From NCBI GenBank assembly GCA_034666665.1, contig JAXDLK010000184.1:1-34376 (forward strand): 34,376 bases of DNA. The letters are read 5' to 3'. The notes beneath the pieces are model-generated. The model did not search any database. It saw only the letters and a program-made list of their open reading frames with translations, and was not told the origin of the DNA. The DNA comes from JAXDLK01 sp034666665 (GTDB lineage: Bacteria > Desulfobacterota > Binatia > JACPRU01). Below, in pieces: positions 7,389-15,193 of the stretch; the first letter of the stretch is position 1; each line of letters starts with the position of its first letter. The position numbers and the translations under genes are program-made.

Positions 7389-7480
7389 ATTCTGTGGATA
7401 ACTGCCTCGGCGGCCGCCTCGGACGCTGGACACGCTTTCGACCCCGCGCCGCTTGTAGTAAGCCTGCCGGCGATCTGGTG

Positions 7481-8371
7481 GTGGGCCTCCTCGAGGGAAA
7501 CGTGGCGATCGTCACCGGGGCCGGCCGCGGCCTCGGACGTTCGCATGCGCTTCTGCTGGCGGACGAGGGTGCGCACGTCGTCGTCAACGACCTCGGTACG
7601 GGTCTCGACGGCCAAGGGTCGCAGACCCTGCCGGCGGAATCGGTGGTTGCGGAGATTCGCGCGCGTGGAGGGGCGGCGTCCGCCAGTCACGACGACGTGG
7701 CTTCGTGGACGGGCGCGGAAACCCTCATCCGGCACGCCGTCGCGCAGCACGGTCGCCTCGACGTGCTGGTCAACAACGCGGGCATCCTTCGCGATCGGAT
7801 GGCCTTCAACATGAACGAGGAAGATTGGGATGCGGTCGTCCGCGTGCACCTCAAGGGACATTTCGCGCCCTCGAGATTCGCCTGCGCGTACTGGCGGGAA
7901 CGGCACAAGGAGGGGAGTCCAATCCGCGGCCGAATCATCAACACGTCCTCGGAGGCAGGCGTGATCGGCAACGCCGGTCAAGCCAACTACAGCGCGGCCA
8001 AGGGCGGTATTCTGGCACTCACCGTCGTGCTCGCCCGGGAGATGGAGAGATACGGTGTCACGGTGAACTGCATCGCTCCACGCGCCGTCACCCGCATGAC
8101 CGAGCATATTTTTCAGGGCTTCGGCGAAGACGCGATGGCGGAGCTGGATCCGGCGAGCGTCTCGGCGCTGGTCGCGTACCTCGCAAGTCGGGAGGCGGAT
8201 CACGTGACGGGACAAGCGTTCATCGCCTATGGCCGCACCCTGCAGCTGCTGAAGGGGTGGCACACGGTTGCCGAGATCGACCATCCTGCGGGGTGGACGC
8301 CTGCCGCAGTCAGGGAACGAATCGGCGACCTCTTCGGCGCTGCCTCGTCGCGCCCGGGGCCCCTCGGCTGA
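7481..8371 (+). CDS. SDR-family dehydrogenase (3-hydroxyacyl-CoA/MFE-2-like)
   Basis: An NAD(P)-dependent short-chain dehydrogenase of 296 residues. Cofactor motif TGAGRGLG is at 12-19, with ND at 36-37. NNAG is at 98-101, the catalytic serine near S156-S157, and the YxxxK pair Y170/K174 (NYSAAKGG). The DLGTGLDGQG insert after beta-2 and the overall layout resemble the dehydrogenase part of peroxisomal multifunctional enzyme type 2 and bacterial homologues, suggesting a 3-hydroxyacyl-CoA substrate; that is inference. Start: GTG at 7478 or 7481, neither with a clear Shine-Dalgarno. The upstream part of the open frame lies over the dyad region and is not protein-like. Confidence 0.88.
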   Translation: MGLLEGNVAIVTGAGRGLGRSHALLLADEGAHVVVNDLGTGLDGQGSQTLPAESVVAEIRARGGAASASHDDVASWTGAETLIRHAVAQHGRLDVLVNNAGILRDRMAFNMNEEDWDAVVRVHLKGHFAPSRFACAYWRERHKEGSPIRGRIINTSSEAGVIGNAGQANYSAAKGGILALTVVLAREMERYGVTVNCIAPRAVTRMTEHIFQGFGEDAMAELDPASVSALVAYLASREADHVTGQAFIAYGRTLQLLKGWHTVAEIDHPAGWTPAAVRERIGDLFGAASSRPGPLG

Positions 8372-8451
8372 CCTCCACGCCGCACCGCCTCGGGCGTTCG
8401 CAGGTCGAGGCGGAGAACGCTCACGACACCGGGTACGCCGGCGTGGACGGC

Positions 8452-8469
8452 CGGACGTCGAGACGTCCG
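8452..8469. promoter_or_regulatory. Palindrome just upstream of lnt
   Basis: CGGACGTC-GA-GACGTCCG, a perfect 8-bp dyad ending 6 bp before the lnt ATG. It overlaps the place where the Shine-Dalgarno would be, so it could be an operator or an RNA hairpin that masks initiation. Confidence 0.4.
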
Positions 8470-8475
8470 ACCCCC

Positions 8476-9960
8476 ATGGTTCTTCTCTTCGCCACCGTCG
8501 GCGGTCTCGCGATCGCCGCGTCGTTCCTGCGCTTCTCGCTCTGGCCGGTCGCTTGGATCGCATTCGTGCCGATCCTCGTCGCCGTTTTCCAGTGCGACGA
8601 CGCGCGGAATGCGGCGATCATCGGCTTCGTCGCCGGGCTCGCGACGAACGTCCCGGCGTTCTACTGGCTCGTGGATACGATTCACCGCTTCGGCGGGTTT
8701 CCTCTGTGGCTGAGCGCATTCTTCTATGCCGTGCTGTCGGCCTTCTCTGCGCTGCAGTTCGTTCTTTTCGCGGTCGCGCTGCGGCGCGTCGGGCCCGGGC
8801 CCTTGGCGATCGTCCCGGCCTGTCTCTGGGTCGCCCTCGAGCTCTGGTTTCCAAACCTCTTCCCGTGGCGTCTCGCGAACTCGCAGCGCGACGTGACCGC
8901 TCTTCTCCAGATCGGTGAGGTGACGGGGCCCTACGGGCTGAGCTTCGTCATGATGTGGGCGGCTGGGGCCGTGGCGCTCGCCGTCACTCGTGGCGTGGCG
9001 CGAGCACGCCCCGGCCTCGCGGGCTCGCTGATCGCCGTGGCGGCCGTGGTCATCTTCGGCGTCGCTCGCCTCGGGGCGATCGATCGCTGGATCGAGGCGG
9101 CGCCCGAGGTTCGAATCGGCATCGTGCAGGGAAACCTCGCGGTTCAGGAGAAGAACGACGTCCACTACTTCGAGACGAACTCCGCAACCTATCGGGAGCT
9201 GACTGCCGGTCTCGGTGACGACGTGGACGTCGTCATCTGGCCGGAGAGTGCGATCACCGAACCGATTCCACGGACGCTGACGCAGCTGCCGCCATCGTTC
9301 GTGAACCTGCTCGGCATCCGCTCGCCGCTTCTCACCGGCGCTCTCACGTACGGCGGAACGCCCGAGGCGCCGCAGTACTACAACAGCATCGTCGGGATCG
9401 ATGCCGGCGGGAAGGTGCTCGGCGTCTCCGACAAGATCATCCTCATGCCCTTCGGCGAATACATGCCGCTCGGATCGGTGCTGCCGTTCTTGAAGCGGTT
9501 GAGCCCGATGACGGGCGACTTCGCCGCGGGTATCGACGTCGTGCCGCTGGACGTGCCCGACGTCGGCCGCTTCGCCCCGCTCAACTGCTACGAAGACCTG
9601 CTGGCGCCGATCGCGCGTCGCGCGATGCAAACGAGTGACTCCGAGGTGCTCTTCGCGGTGGCCAACGATGCGTGGTTCGGGCCGACCGCGAGCCCGTATC
9701 AGCACGAAGCGCTCGCGCTCTGGCGGGCGATCGAGAATCGGCGCCACCTCGTCCGCGTGACGAACACCGGCGTGAGCGACGTGATCGATCCTGCAGGGCG
9801 CGTGCTTCTTCGGCTTCCGATGTTCGAGCCGGCGGCGCGTGTGGTCGGCGTCCGGAAGCTCCACGGGACGACATTCTATACGCGGTTCGGCGACGTCTTT
9901 GCGTGGCTGGCGACGTTCGTTTCCGTCGCTGCCCTCGTCACCGGAGGACGGCGGCGGTGA
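8476..9960 (+). CDS. lnt: Apolipoprotein N-acyltransferase
   Basis: Adds the third acyl chain to the N-terminal Cys of lipoproteins in the inner membrane, the last step after Lgt and LspA. It has 494 residues. Residues 1-200 contain six or so hydrophobic helices (e.g. 4-40, 45-66, 76-103, 110-125, 152-172, 183-199). The periplasmic nitrilase domain begins at VRIGIVQGN (212). The catalytic triad is visible: E257 (WPES), K320 (SDKIILMPFGEYMP, with E328) and C371 (NCYED). A last helix anchors the C-terminus. ATG at 8476 is chosen; a GTG at 8443 would add 11 residues. No clear Shine-Dalgarno. Together with lspA it shows a diderm lipoprotein pathway. Confidence 0.95.
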   Translation: MVLLFATVGGLAIAASFLRFSLWPVAWIAFVPILVAVFQCDDARNAAIIGFVAGLATNVPAFYWLVDTIHRFGGFPLWLSAFFYAVLSAFSALQFVLFAVALRRVGPGPLAIVPACLWVALELWFPNLFPWRLANSQRDVTALLQIGEVTGPYGLSFVMMWAAGAVALAVTRGVARARPGLAGSLIAVAAVVIFGVARLGAIDRWIEAAPEVRIGIVQGNLAVQEKNDVHYFETNSATYRELTAGLGDDVDVVIWPESAITEPIPRTLTQLPPSFVNLLGIRSPLLTGALTYGGTPEAPQYYNSIVGIDAGGKVLGVSDKIILMPFGEYMPLGSVLPFLKRLSPMTGDFAAGIDVVPLDVPDVGRFAPLNCYEDLLAPIARRAMQTSDSEVLFAVANDAWFGPTASPYQHEALALWRAIENRRHLVRVTNTGVSDVIDPAGRVLLRLPMFEPAARVVGVRKLHGTTFYTRFGDVFAWLATFVSVAALVTGGRRR

Positions 9961-9972
9961 CTGGCTGGCGCA

Positions 9973-10737
9973 TCACTTCGGCAGCACCGCCAATCCGTTG
10001 GGAACTCCCCAGCCGCCCTCGATCTCGAGAGGCATCGTGTCGGTCGCGACGCTGAGCTGAGTGCTGGGTCCGCCGTCGAGGTTCAACGCGGACCAACAAC
10101 CCAGCCCACCCTCCACCGCCGGCCGCGAGAGCTCGCGTGCGAGATCGATCAGGGACACTCGCGCGTGAAGCACGACGAAGAGGACGTTGCCGTCACCAGG
10201 CAGGCAGACGCACGTTCGGCGCGAGACCTGCTGCTTCAGGCGCAGCGGTCGACCTTCGACCACGAGACGCGGGCCGGCCTGCACCGCGGTCTCGAGCCCG
10301 TTCGGGAGAGCGTCCCGTGTGTGCTGGATGGCCGCCTTTCCCTCCTTGATGAAGAACACACCCTGGTCGACGCGCCGGAGCGCGCTGAGCTCTTTGCCGT
10401 CCCGGACGACGAGCCCGAGCGGGCGGCCACGCTCGTCGAAGAAGCTGCCGTTGACCACGAGGTAGGCCCCGGATTCCTCCCGGAGAGTCGAAACCGGGGC
10501 GACGTCTCTCCCTCTCCGTCGCGCGTCGATCACGGTGATGCGAACGAGACGAGGGTCGGCGCGAAACACGTGCGCGGTGGCTTCCGAGCGATCGGCGCCG
10601 GTCTCGAACGACCACTCGCGGTACCAAAGCCCCGGCGCGAGGGTCGTCCAGCGGGTCCGCGATGCGTCCTCCGTCGCGCCGGTGTTCGCGACCGACAGCC
10701 AGATCGCCGCGGCGACGAGGCCAAGTCCGCGGGTCAC
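9973..10737 (-). CDS. Exported phosphodiester glycosidase-like protein (NAGPA/DUF2233)
   Basis: A 254-residue protein with an N-terminal signal peptide (about 1-22, GLGLVAAAIWLSVANTGA). Family marks: AYLVVNGSFFDERGRPLGLVVRDGK and, near the end, WSALNLDGGPSTQL, the N-L-D-G-G-x-S motif of the phosphodiester glycosidase fold (the domain of uncovering enzyme NAGPA). The glycan or lipid substrate is unknown. GTG at 10737 has no obvious Shine-Dalgarno. It lies 42 bp after the second acyl-CoA dehydrogenase on the same strand, and its stop is only 12 bp from the convergent lnt stop. Confidence 0.85.
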   Translation of the reverse strand: MTRGLGLVAAAIWLSVANTGATEDASRTRWTTLAPGLWYREWSFETGADRSEATAHVFRADPRLVRITVIDARRRGRDVAPVSTLREESGAYLVVNGSFFDERGRPLGLVVRDGKELSALRRVDQGVFFIKEGKAAIQHTRDALPNGLETAVQAGPRLVVEGRPLRLKQQVSRRTCVCLPGDGNVLFVVLHARVSLIDLARELSRPAVEGGLGCWSALNLDGGPSTQLSVATDTMPLEIEGGWGVPNGLAVLPK

Positions 10738-10779
10738 GAGCTGAGTCTGGCACGAACGGACGCGTAGGAGGAGGCCCGA

Positions 10780-11916
10780 TCAGAAGCCTGCGAATCTCGC
10801 CGAACGGTCGCGGTGGAACGCCGGATCGCCGAACGACAGCTCGTTCGCCTTCGCCCGCTTGAACCAGACGTGGATGTCATGCTCCCAGGTGAAGCCGATA
10901 CCGCCATGGATCTGTACCGCCGTGGTGGCGCACCAAGAGAAGACCTCCGAAAGGCGTGCCTTCGCCATCGAGGCCGCACGGCTCGCCTCCCGCGGCCGGC
11001 GATCGCAGGCATGACCGGCGTACCAAACGAGCGAGCGCGACGGTTCGATCCGCGCCACCATCTCGGCAGCGAGATGCTTGATCGCCTGGAAGGAGGCGAT
11101 CGGCCGGCCGAACTGTTGCCGCTGCTTCGCGTAGTCAGTGGCCATTTCGAGGACGCGCTCGGAACCGCCGATGCCGTCTGCCGCGAGCGCGGTGGCAGCG
11201 AGGTCCAGGAGACGGGTGAGCACCGCCCATCCTCTTCCGGCCTCTCCGAGTACGGCATCCGCAGGCACCTCGACGCCTCGAAGGTGCACCTCGTACGCGC
11301 GGCGGGTGCGGTCGACCGTCCGTAGCGGCTCGACGATGATCAGGGGGGATGGAACGACCACCAGGAAGAGCGTGATGCCGGCCTCGCCTCCGCCGCTGCC
11401 GATCCGTGCCGGGACGATCAGGAAGTCCGCCTCCTGCGCGTAGGGGACGAAAAGCTTGGTTCCGTCCAGGACGTAGCCGCCCCGGGTCTTCCGAGCGCGC
11501 ATGCCGATGCCTGCGGCATCGAGACGGCCGCCCTCCTCGAGCCAGGCGACGGAACCGAGAGCCTCGCCGCCGGCGAGCGCCGGCAACCAACGCTTCTTCT
11601 GTGCGACGTTCCCGGCGCGCTCGATCGCGGCGGTCGCGAGAATGGAGGACGAAAGGAACGGTCCGGGAAGGGCGACTCGGCCGCCCTCCGACGCGAGCAG
11701 CACGGCCTCCAGCATGCCGAGCCCGAGGCCGCCGTACCGCTCGGGGACGAGGATTCCCGTCCATCCCATCTGCGACATCTTCCGGTAAAGCGCCTCCGGA
11801 TGACCGCCCTCACTCTCGAGCGACTGGCGGAGGAGGTCAGAACCGCACTCCGCAGAGAGGAAGTCTCGAGCCGTTTGCTGCAGGAGTTGCTGCTCCTCCG
11901 ACAAACCGAAGTCCAT
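10780..11916 (-). CDS. Acyl-CoA dehydrogenase, second of a pair
   Basis: A FAD-dependent enzyme that introduces a 2,3 double bond into acyl-CoA. It has 378 residues. N-terminal helical domain with MDFGLSEEQQLLQQTARDFL and PERYGGLGLG; the middle beta domain is divergent and lacks the usual Q-x-x-T-E-P-x-A-G-S-D run (it has SVAWLEEGGRLDAAG there). The C-terminal domain has RQQFGRPIASFQAIKHLAAEM, then IHGGIGFTWEHDIHVWFKRAK. Such divergent subunits often pair with a canonical partner to form heteromeric FadE complexes, as in steroid side-chain oxidation. ATG at 11916 starts 5 bp after the partner's stop. Substrate unknown. Confidence 0.92.
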   Translation of the reverse strand: MDFGLSEEQQLLQQTARDFLSAECGSDLLRQSLESEGGHPEALYRKMSQMGWTGILVPERYGGLGLGMLEAVLLASEGGRVALPGPFLSSSILATAAIERAGNVAQKKRWLPALAGGEALGSVAWLEEGGRLDAAGIGMRARKTRGGYVLDGTKLFVPYAQEADFLIVPARIGSGGGEAGITLFLVVVPSPLIIVEPLRTVDRTRRAYEVHLRGVEVPADAVLGEAGRGWAVLTRLLDLAATALAADGIGGSERVLEMATDYAKQRQQFGRPIASFQAIKHLAAEMVARIEPSRSLVWYAGHACDRRPREASRAASMAKARLSEVFSWCATTAVQIHGGIGFTWEHDIHVWFKRAKANELSFGDPAFHRDRSARFAGF

Positions 11917-11921
11917 CCCGG

Positions 11922-13127
11922 TCAGCCCTTCGGCATTCCGAGCCCACGCTCGGAGATGATGTTCTTCTGGATCTGCGAAGTCCCGCCGCCGATGATCATG
12001 CCGAGCGTGAACATGAACTCGTAGGGCCAGAGGCCGCGGTCCGGCACGTGCTTGGAACGCCGGTCGAGCGTTCCGTGATCACCGAGGATCTCCAGTGCGA
12101 GCGCGGCGATCGCGTGGTTGAGCTCGGTCGAGACCAGCTTGTTCACCGAGGCTGCGATCCCCGGCGATCTGCCGTGCAAGGCATCGGTGAGCTGGCGATA
12201 TGCATGGAGGCGCATCGCCTCGACGCTGATGTCGAGATCCGCCAGACGGTCGCGAACGACCGGGTCTTCGATCGCCGGCCGGCCGTTGCGCTGGCGTGTG
12301 CGTCCGAGGTGCAGCAGCCCTTGAAACATCTGCTGTGTCCGCGTCGCCGAACCCAGCATGTTCCGCTCGTGAGCGAGTGTGGCGTTGGCGACTGCCCAGC
12401 CTTGGTTCAGCTCTCCGACGAGATTCTCGCGCGGAACCTTCACGTCGTCGAAGAAGACTTCGTTGAAGCCGCGATCGCCGGTCATCTGGACGAGCGGACG
12501 CACGGTGATGCCGGGCGCTCGCATGTCGATCAACAAGTACGAGATGCCCTTGTGCTTCGGCGCCACCGGATCCGTACGGACCAAGCAGAACATCCAGTCG
12601 GCGAATTGCGCGTTCGACGTCCAGACCTTTTGGCCGTTGACGACGAAGAAGTCACCCACGATCTCCGCTCGCGTCTGCAGCGACGCCAAGTCCGACCCCG
12701 CACCGGGCTCGGAGTAACCCTGACACCAGATCTCTTCGCCCGTGAGGATCCTCGGCAGGTGCCGTCGCTTCTGTGCGTCGCTACCGAATTGCATCAGCGT
12801 CGGCCCGACCATCTGAATGCCCATCATGCCGATGACGCCGGGCGCCCGAGCCTTCACCATCTCCTCGTTGACGATCGTTTGACGCATCAGCAGCTCGCGC
12901 CTGTCGCCCGCCGCCTCCGCCTGGCCGCCGAGCTGCCGCGGCCAACCCATCGCCAGGTATCCGGCTCGGTGAAGCTTCCGCTGCCAGTCCTTCAGTTCCT
13001 CGATGCGTTTGGGATCGCCGTATTCGACGACCTCCGCGCCACGCGGGCGCCTGGGCGCGTTCGTCCGGAGCCATGTGCGCACTCGGCGCTGGAAAGCGAC
13101 TTCCTCGTCGCTGAGCGAGAGGTCCAT
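11922..13127 (-). CDS. Acyl-CoA dehydrogenase, first of a pair
   Basis: A FAD-dependent acyl-CoA dehydrogenase of 401 residues. The canonical FAD/substrate motif WCQGYSEPGAGSDLASL is present, then VNGQKVWTSNAQFADW, and the C-terminal domain ends with GGGTSQIQKNIISERGLGMP, the usual subunit-interface and FAD-contact region. ATG at 13127 follows a GAGGGAG about 3-8 nt upstream. Upstream extension of the frame to 13397 is basic, low-quality sequence and was not used. It leads a minus-strand operon with the second dehydrogenase (5-bp gap) and the phosphodiester glycosidase-like gene. A heterodimer of the two dehydrogenases is a reasonable inference. Confidence 0.93.
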   Translation of the reverse strand: MDLSLSDEEVAFQRRVRTWLRTNAPRRPRGAEVVEYGDPKRIEELKDWQRKLHRAGYLAMGWPRQLGGQAEAAGDRRELLMRQTIVNEEMVKARAPGVIGMMGIQMVGPTLMQFGSDAQKRRHLPRILTGEEIWCQGYSEPGAGSDLASLQTRAEIVGDFFVVNGQKVWTSNAQFADWMFCLVRTDPVAPKHKGISYLLIDMRAPGITVRPLVQMTGDRGFNEVFFDDVKVPRENLVGELNQGWAVANATLAHERNMLGSATRTQQMFQGLLHLGRTRQRNGRPAIEDPVVRDRLADLDISVEAMRLHAYRQLTDALHGRSPGIAASVNKLVSTELNHAIAALALEILGDHGTLDRRSKHVPDRGLWPYEFMFTLGMIIGGGTSQIQKNIISERGLGMPKG

Positions 13128-13605
13128 GGCTCCCTCGAGGGTGTTCCGTTGATAACCGATGCGCGGCGAAAACGAAAACGACCCCGGCCGCGGGCCGGTC
13201 CTCGAACGAGAAATCGATTGACGGCTGCGCTGCGAGGCCGCTAGAGAGCACTGTCGCGACGGAGCGCCCACGCGCCGCGGCGCCGACCTTCTCGCACCGC
13301 TTTCACCTCGGAAGTACCCGATGCTCGTTCGGATCTCCTGTGATCGATGCCGCCTGTCCTGCCTCTGGACGGACGAGCCCGACGCGTTTCTCCGCACCGT
13401 GTGCCTCGAGCAGCGGCGCTGCCGAGCCGAGCTCCGAGAGGAAAGCTTCGTGCCGAACGCTGCGGGCGAGGTACGCCGGCGCCGTTCGACGGATCGGCGC
13501 GCTTCCCTGTCTCCGATCGCTCAGCAAAGGCGATCCGCAGGCGGCTGAGCGGCCGTTCAGCGTCGCACCCGCGCTCCCCTCCGAACCGCATCCGAAGGAC
13601 CACTC
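13128..13605. other. 478-bp stretch without a confident gene
   Basis: It must hold the promoter of the acyl-CoA dehydrogenase operon, but no good minus-strand boxes are visible. A GC dyad CCGGCC-GCG-GGCCGG is at 13184-13198. A plus-strand promoter candidate lies at 13218-13247. A plus open frame at 13321-13548 (75 codons, Cys-rich start ISCDRCRLSCLW) has about three-quarters G/C at third positions, roughly coding-like, but has no good ribosome site and a basic, low-quality second half. I give it about a one-in-four chance of being a gene. Confidence 0.4.
13218..13247 (+). promoter_or_regulatory. Candidate plus-strand promoter
   Basis: TTGACG (13218-13223), 18-bp spacer, TAGAGA (13242-13247). 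It would drive transcription toward the small zinc-ribbon gene at 13606. Confidence 0.3.
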
Positions 13606-13830
13606 GTGGCGAAGAAGCAGCACTGCCTCATGTGCGGAGGCGTTCTTTACGAGATGACCGCGTTCGGCGAGGCGCTGAACGGCAAATGGCCGCCGATGCG
13701 CGACGACCCTGGCCACGGGCTGCTGATCGTTTGTCCGGAATGCGAAGCGGAGCACCTCACCTGGATGGACGAGCGCGTGCCGGACGTGCCTCCCGTTCGT
13801 AGGATCCGAGGGCTCAGGCCGCGCGATTAG
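13606..13830 (+). CDS. Small zinc-ribbon protein, unknown function
   Basis: A 74-residue protein with two CxxC pairs, C7/C10 (HCLMCGG) and C43/C46 (VCPECEAEH), typical of a single zinc ribbon. Between them is NGKWPPMRDDPGHGLLI; the tail is basic. GTG at 13606 is preceded by GAAGGA about 8 nt upstream. Its TAG overlaps the convergent stop of the next gene by 3 bp. No named family recognised. It is one of four small zinc-ribbon proteins in this window (with those at 6307, 20293 and 20489). Confidence 0.7.
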   Translation: MAKKQHCLMCGGVLYEMTAFGEALNGKWPPMRDDPGHGLLIVCPECEAEHLTWMDERVPDVPPVRRIRGLRPRD

Positions 13831-14081
13831 GAACGCCGCTCCGGACTCTCGCTGACGATCCTGGCGAGCTTCTCCATCACCTTCTTCAGGGCTCGTTGGT
13901 AACGCTGCTTGGTCCACGGGTCGCCGGTGCGCATCTTCAGCCAGCCGAGCTTGACCGCATCCGGCTTGTTCCCCATGTCGCCCGTCGATACCTCGATGAC
14001 CGCCCGCTCCTCCGGGTCGAGCGCGCGGAGCGTGTCGGCCTTCAGCCGTTCGAGGAAGGTTGCGGCGAGGTCGAGCTTCAT
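13827..14081 (-). CDS. Small helical hypothetical protein
   Basis: An 84-residue, charged, mostly helical protein starting MKLDLAATFLERLKADTLRAL, with LDPEERAVIEVSTGDMGNKPDAVKLGWLKMRTGDPWTKQRYQRALKKVMEKLARI. The even mix of acidic and basic helices and the W-T-K-Q-R segment look protein-like. I do not recognise a family. ATG at 14081 lies 4 bp after the stop of the MpaB-like gene on the same strand, so the two are likely co-transcribed. The Shine-Dalgarno would sit within the end of that gene (CGCCGGGAATGA). Confidence 0.65.
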   Translation of the reverse strand: MKLDLAATFLERLKADTLRALDPEERAVIEVSTGDMGNKPDAVKLGWLKMRTGDPWTKQRYQRALKKVMEKLARIVSESPERRS

Positions 14082-14085
14082 GCGT

Positions 14086-14919
14086 TCATTCCCGGCGCTC
14101 CGCGGCGCGCGCGACGGGGCTGAAGCGTAGCACGGCCGGCAGCACCGGCATCAGCGCGCGGATCGCTGCGCTCGAGCCGTCGAGCAGCCGCTGACGGCCA
14201 GGGCTCCAAGACAGCGCGAACCCGCGCCGAATCGGCTCCGGGAGGAGGCCGACGCTGACGAGGTTCAGGAGATCGAAGACGGCCCGTGGCACGTACGCCA
14301 GCGGCGGATGAAGAATACCTTCGGCAAGCGCGCGTGCGTCGGTGGTGACCCGAAGCCCCGCGGCGGTGTCGTCGACGTAGCGTTCGAACGCGGTCCAGTC
14401 GCGTGGCAGCATCCGTTCCGGTATCGCGAACAGCCGCGCGGAGGCCTTGCTTTCCTCGTAGTAGCGTTCCTTCTCGCACTGGGCGAAACGTCCGACGTAC
14501 CGCTCGTAAACCCGCACGCTGGTGTCGATCAGCGTTCCGTGCACCCACAGGAGCAGCTCGGGATCACGCGCGCGATAGCGCGTCCCGGCGGGATGTTCAC
14601 CGGCGTGTTCCGTGAGAGCTCCTTCGACTCGCGAATGCACGCGGTCGATCGGCTGCCAGCTGGCTCGCGCCTCGTCCGCCGATCCGAAGGTGATCGCGTA
14701 CATCATCTCGAGCGTACGAGTCAGTCGCCGGAGAGGATCGTTCCGGAAACGGCTGTGATCCGCGACCGCGGCGGCGACCAGCGGGTGCGCAACCTGCATC
14801 AGGAGAGCGCGGGCGCCGCCGAGAAGGAGCACCGACTCGCGGTTCACCCTCCAAGTGACCGAGTCTGGCCCGTAGAGGCCGCGGTCCTTGGTGCGCTCGT
14901 TGCCGGGCGCGGAGATCAG
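14086..14919 (-). CDS. MpaB/DUF2236-family oxygenase-like protein
   Basis: About 277 residues, a complete DUF2236 domain (the family of mycophenolic acid MpaB and rubber oxygenase Lcp, heme-containing enzymes acting on isoprenoid chains). Visible: GLYGPDSVTWRVNRESVLLLGGARALLMQVAHPLVAAAV, with the conserved HP; SRFRNDPLRRLTRTLEMMYAITFG; ELLLWVHGTLIDTSVRVYERYVG; and PRDWTAFERYVDD. No ATG, GTG or TTG lies at the expected place. The frame has a CTG at 14919 that overlaps the TGA of the upstream small gene as CTGA. A distant GTG near 15032 would add about 38 low-quality residues. The start is therefore uncertain. Heme binding and substrate are family-based inference. Confidence 0.82.
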   Translation of the reverse strand: MISAPGNERTKDRGLYGPDSVTWRVNRESVLLLGGARALLMQVAHPLVAAAVADHSRFRNDPLRRLTRTLEMMYAITFGSADEARASWQPIDRVHSRVEGALTEHAGEHPAGTRYRARDPELLLWVHGTLIDTSVRVYERYVGRFAQCEKERYYEESKASARLFAIPERMLPRDWTAFERYVDDTAAGLRVTTDARALAEGILHPPLAYVPRAVFDLLNLVSVGLLPEPIRRGFALSWSPGRQRLLDGSSAAIRALMPVLPAVLRFSPVARAAERRE

Positions 14920-15137
14920 ACGACCGTCGGGCTCGTCCGCTCGGGTCTCTCGCCCTGGTCGAATGGCCGGCCCCACGGGTCCGTCGGCTGTCCGCCCCGC
15001 CGCCGGATCGTCTTCAACGTGTAGGGGTTCACCCACGGTTGTCCCATCGCACAGGGTTGGGGATAGCCGTTCTCCTCGACGCACTGGTACGTGGGGAAGG
15101 CCCCGCGGTCGAACCGGGTCATCATGCGCTTGGCCAT
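14916..15137 (-). CDS. Small hypothetical protein upstream of the MpaB-like gene
   Basis: A 73-residue protein: MAKRMMTRFDRGAFPTY, then QCVEENGYPQPCAMGQPWVNPYTL and a basic RRRGGQPTDPWGRPF segment, with two cysteines and many P/G/Y residues. Composition looks like a real compact or secreted-type protein rather than antisense noise, but no family is recognised. ATG at 15137 is preceded by a weak CGGGAA. Its TGA overlaps the possible CTG start of the MpaB-like gene by 3 bp, suggesting coupled translation. It starts 94 bp from the divergent ileS. Confidence 0.5.
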   Translation of the reverse strand: MAKRMMTRFDRGAFPTYQCVEENGYPQPCAMGQPWVNPYTLKTIRRRGGQPTDPWGRPFDQGERPERTSPTVV

Positions 15138-15193
15138 GGCTGTTCCCGGTGTGCCACAACGCCGGCAACGGAGAAAGCCGGTCGAATCGCAAA

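Larger units (their letters stand above)
7143..7480. other. 338-bp intergenic region with DnaA-box-like sites and dyads
   Basis: No convincing gene in either strand. It holds the phasin promoter candidate (7168-7194), a perfect DnaA-type 9-mer TGTGGATAA (7393-7401; TTATCCACA on minus), a one-mismatch copy TGTGAATAA (7214-7222), and two stem-loops at 7323-7337 and 7368-7388. The SDR gene follows. Confidence 0.6.

Noticed and set aside
7143..7480. Chromosomal replication origin
   Set aside because: Only one perfect and one near DnaA box, no obvious AT-rich unwinding element and no dnaA, dnaN or par genes nearby; kept only as a lower-interest observation.
8227..9864. A 545-codon minus-strand frame opposite lnt
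   Set aside because: Antisense of lnt with typical mirror composition (R, D, E, H, P rich); lnt has all catalytic motifs.
13184..13198. Terminator on the minus strand upstream of the acyl-CoA dehydrogenase operon
   Set aside because: The GC dyad is followed by TCGTTTTCGTTTTCG on that strand but no gene precedes it; T run is interrupted, so it was not called.
11406..13244. A 612-codon plus-strand frame opposite the acyl-CoA dehydrogenases
   Set aside because: Antisense of two clearly recognised enzymes; no motif or hydrophobic pattern.
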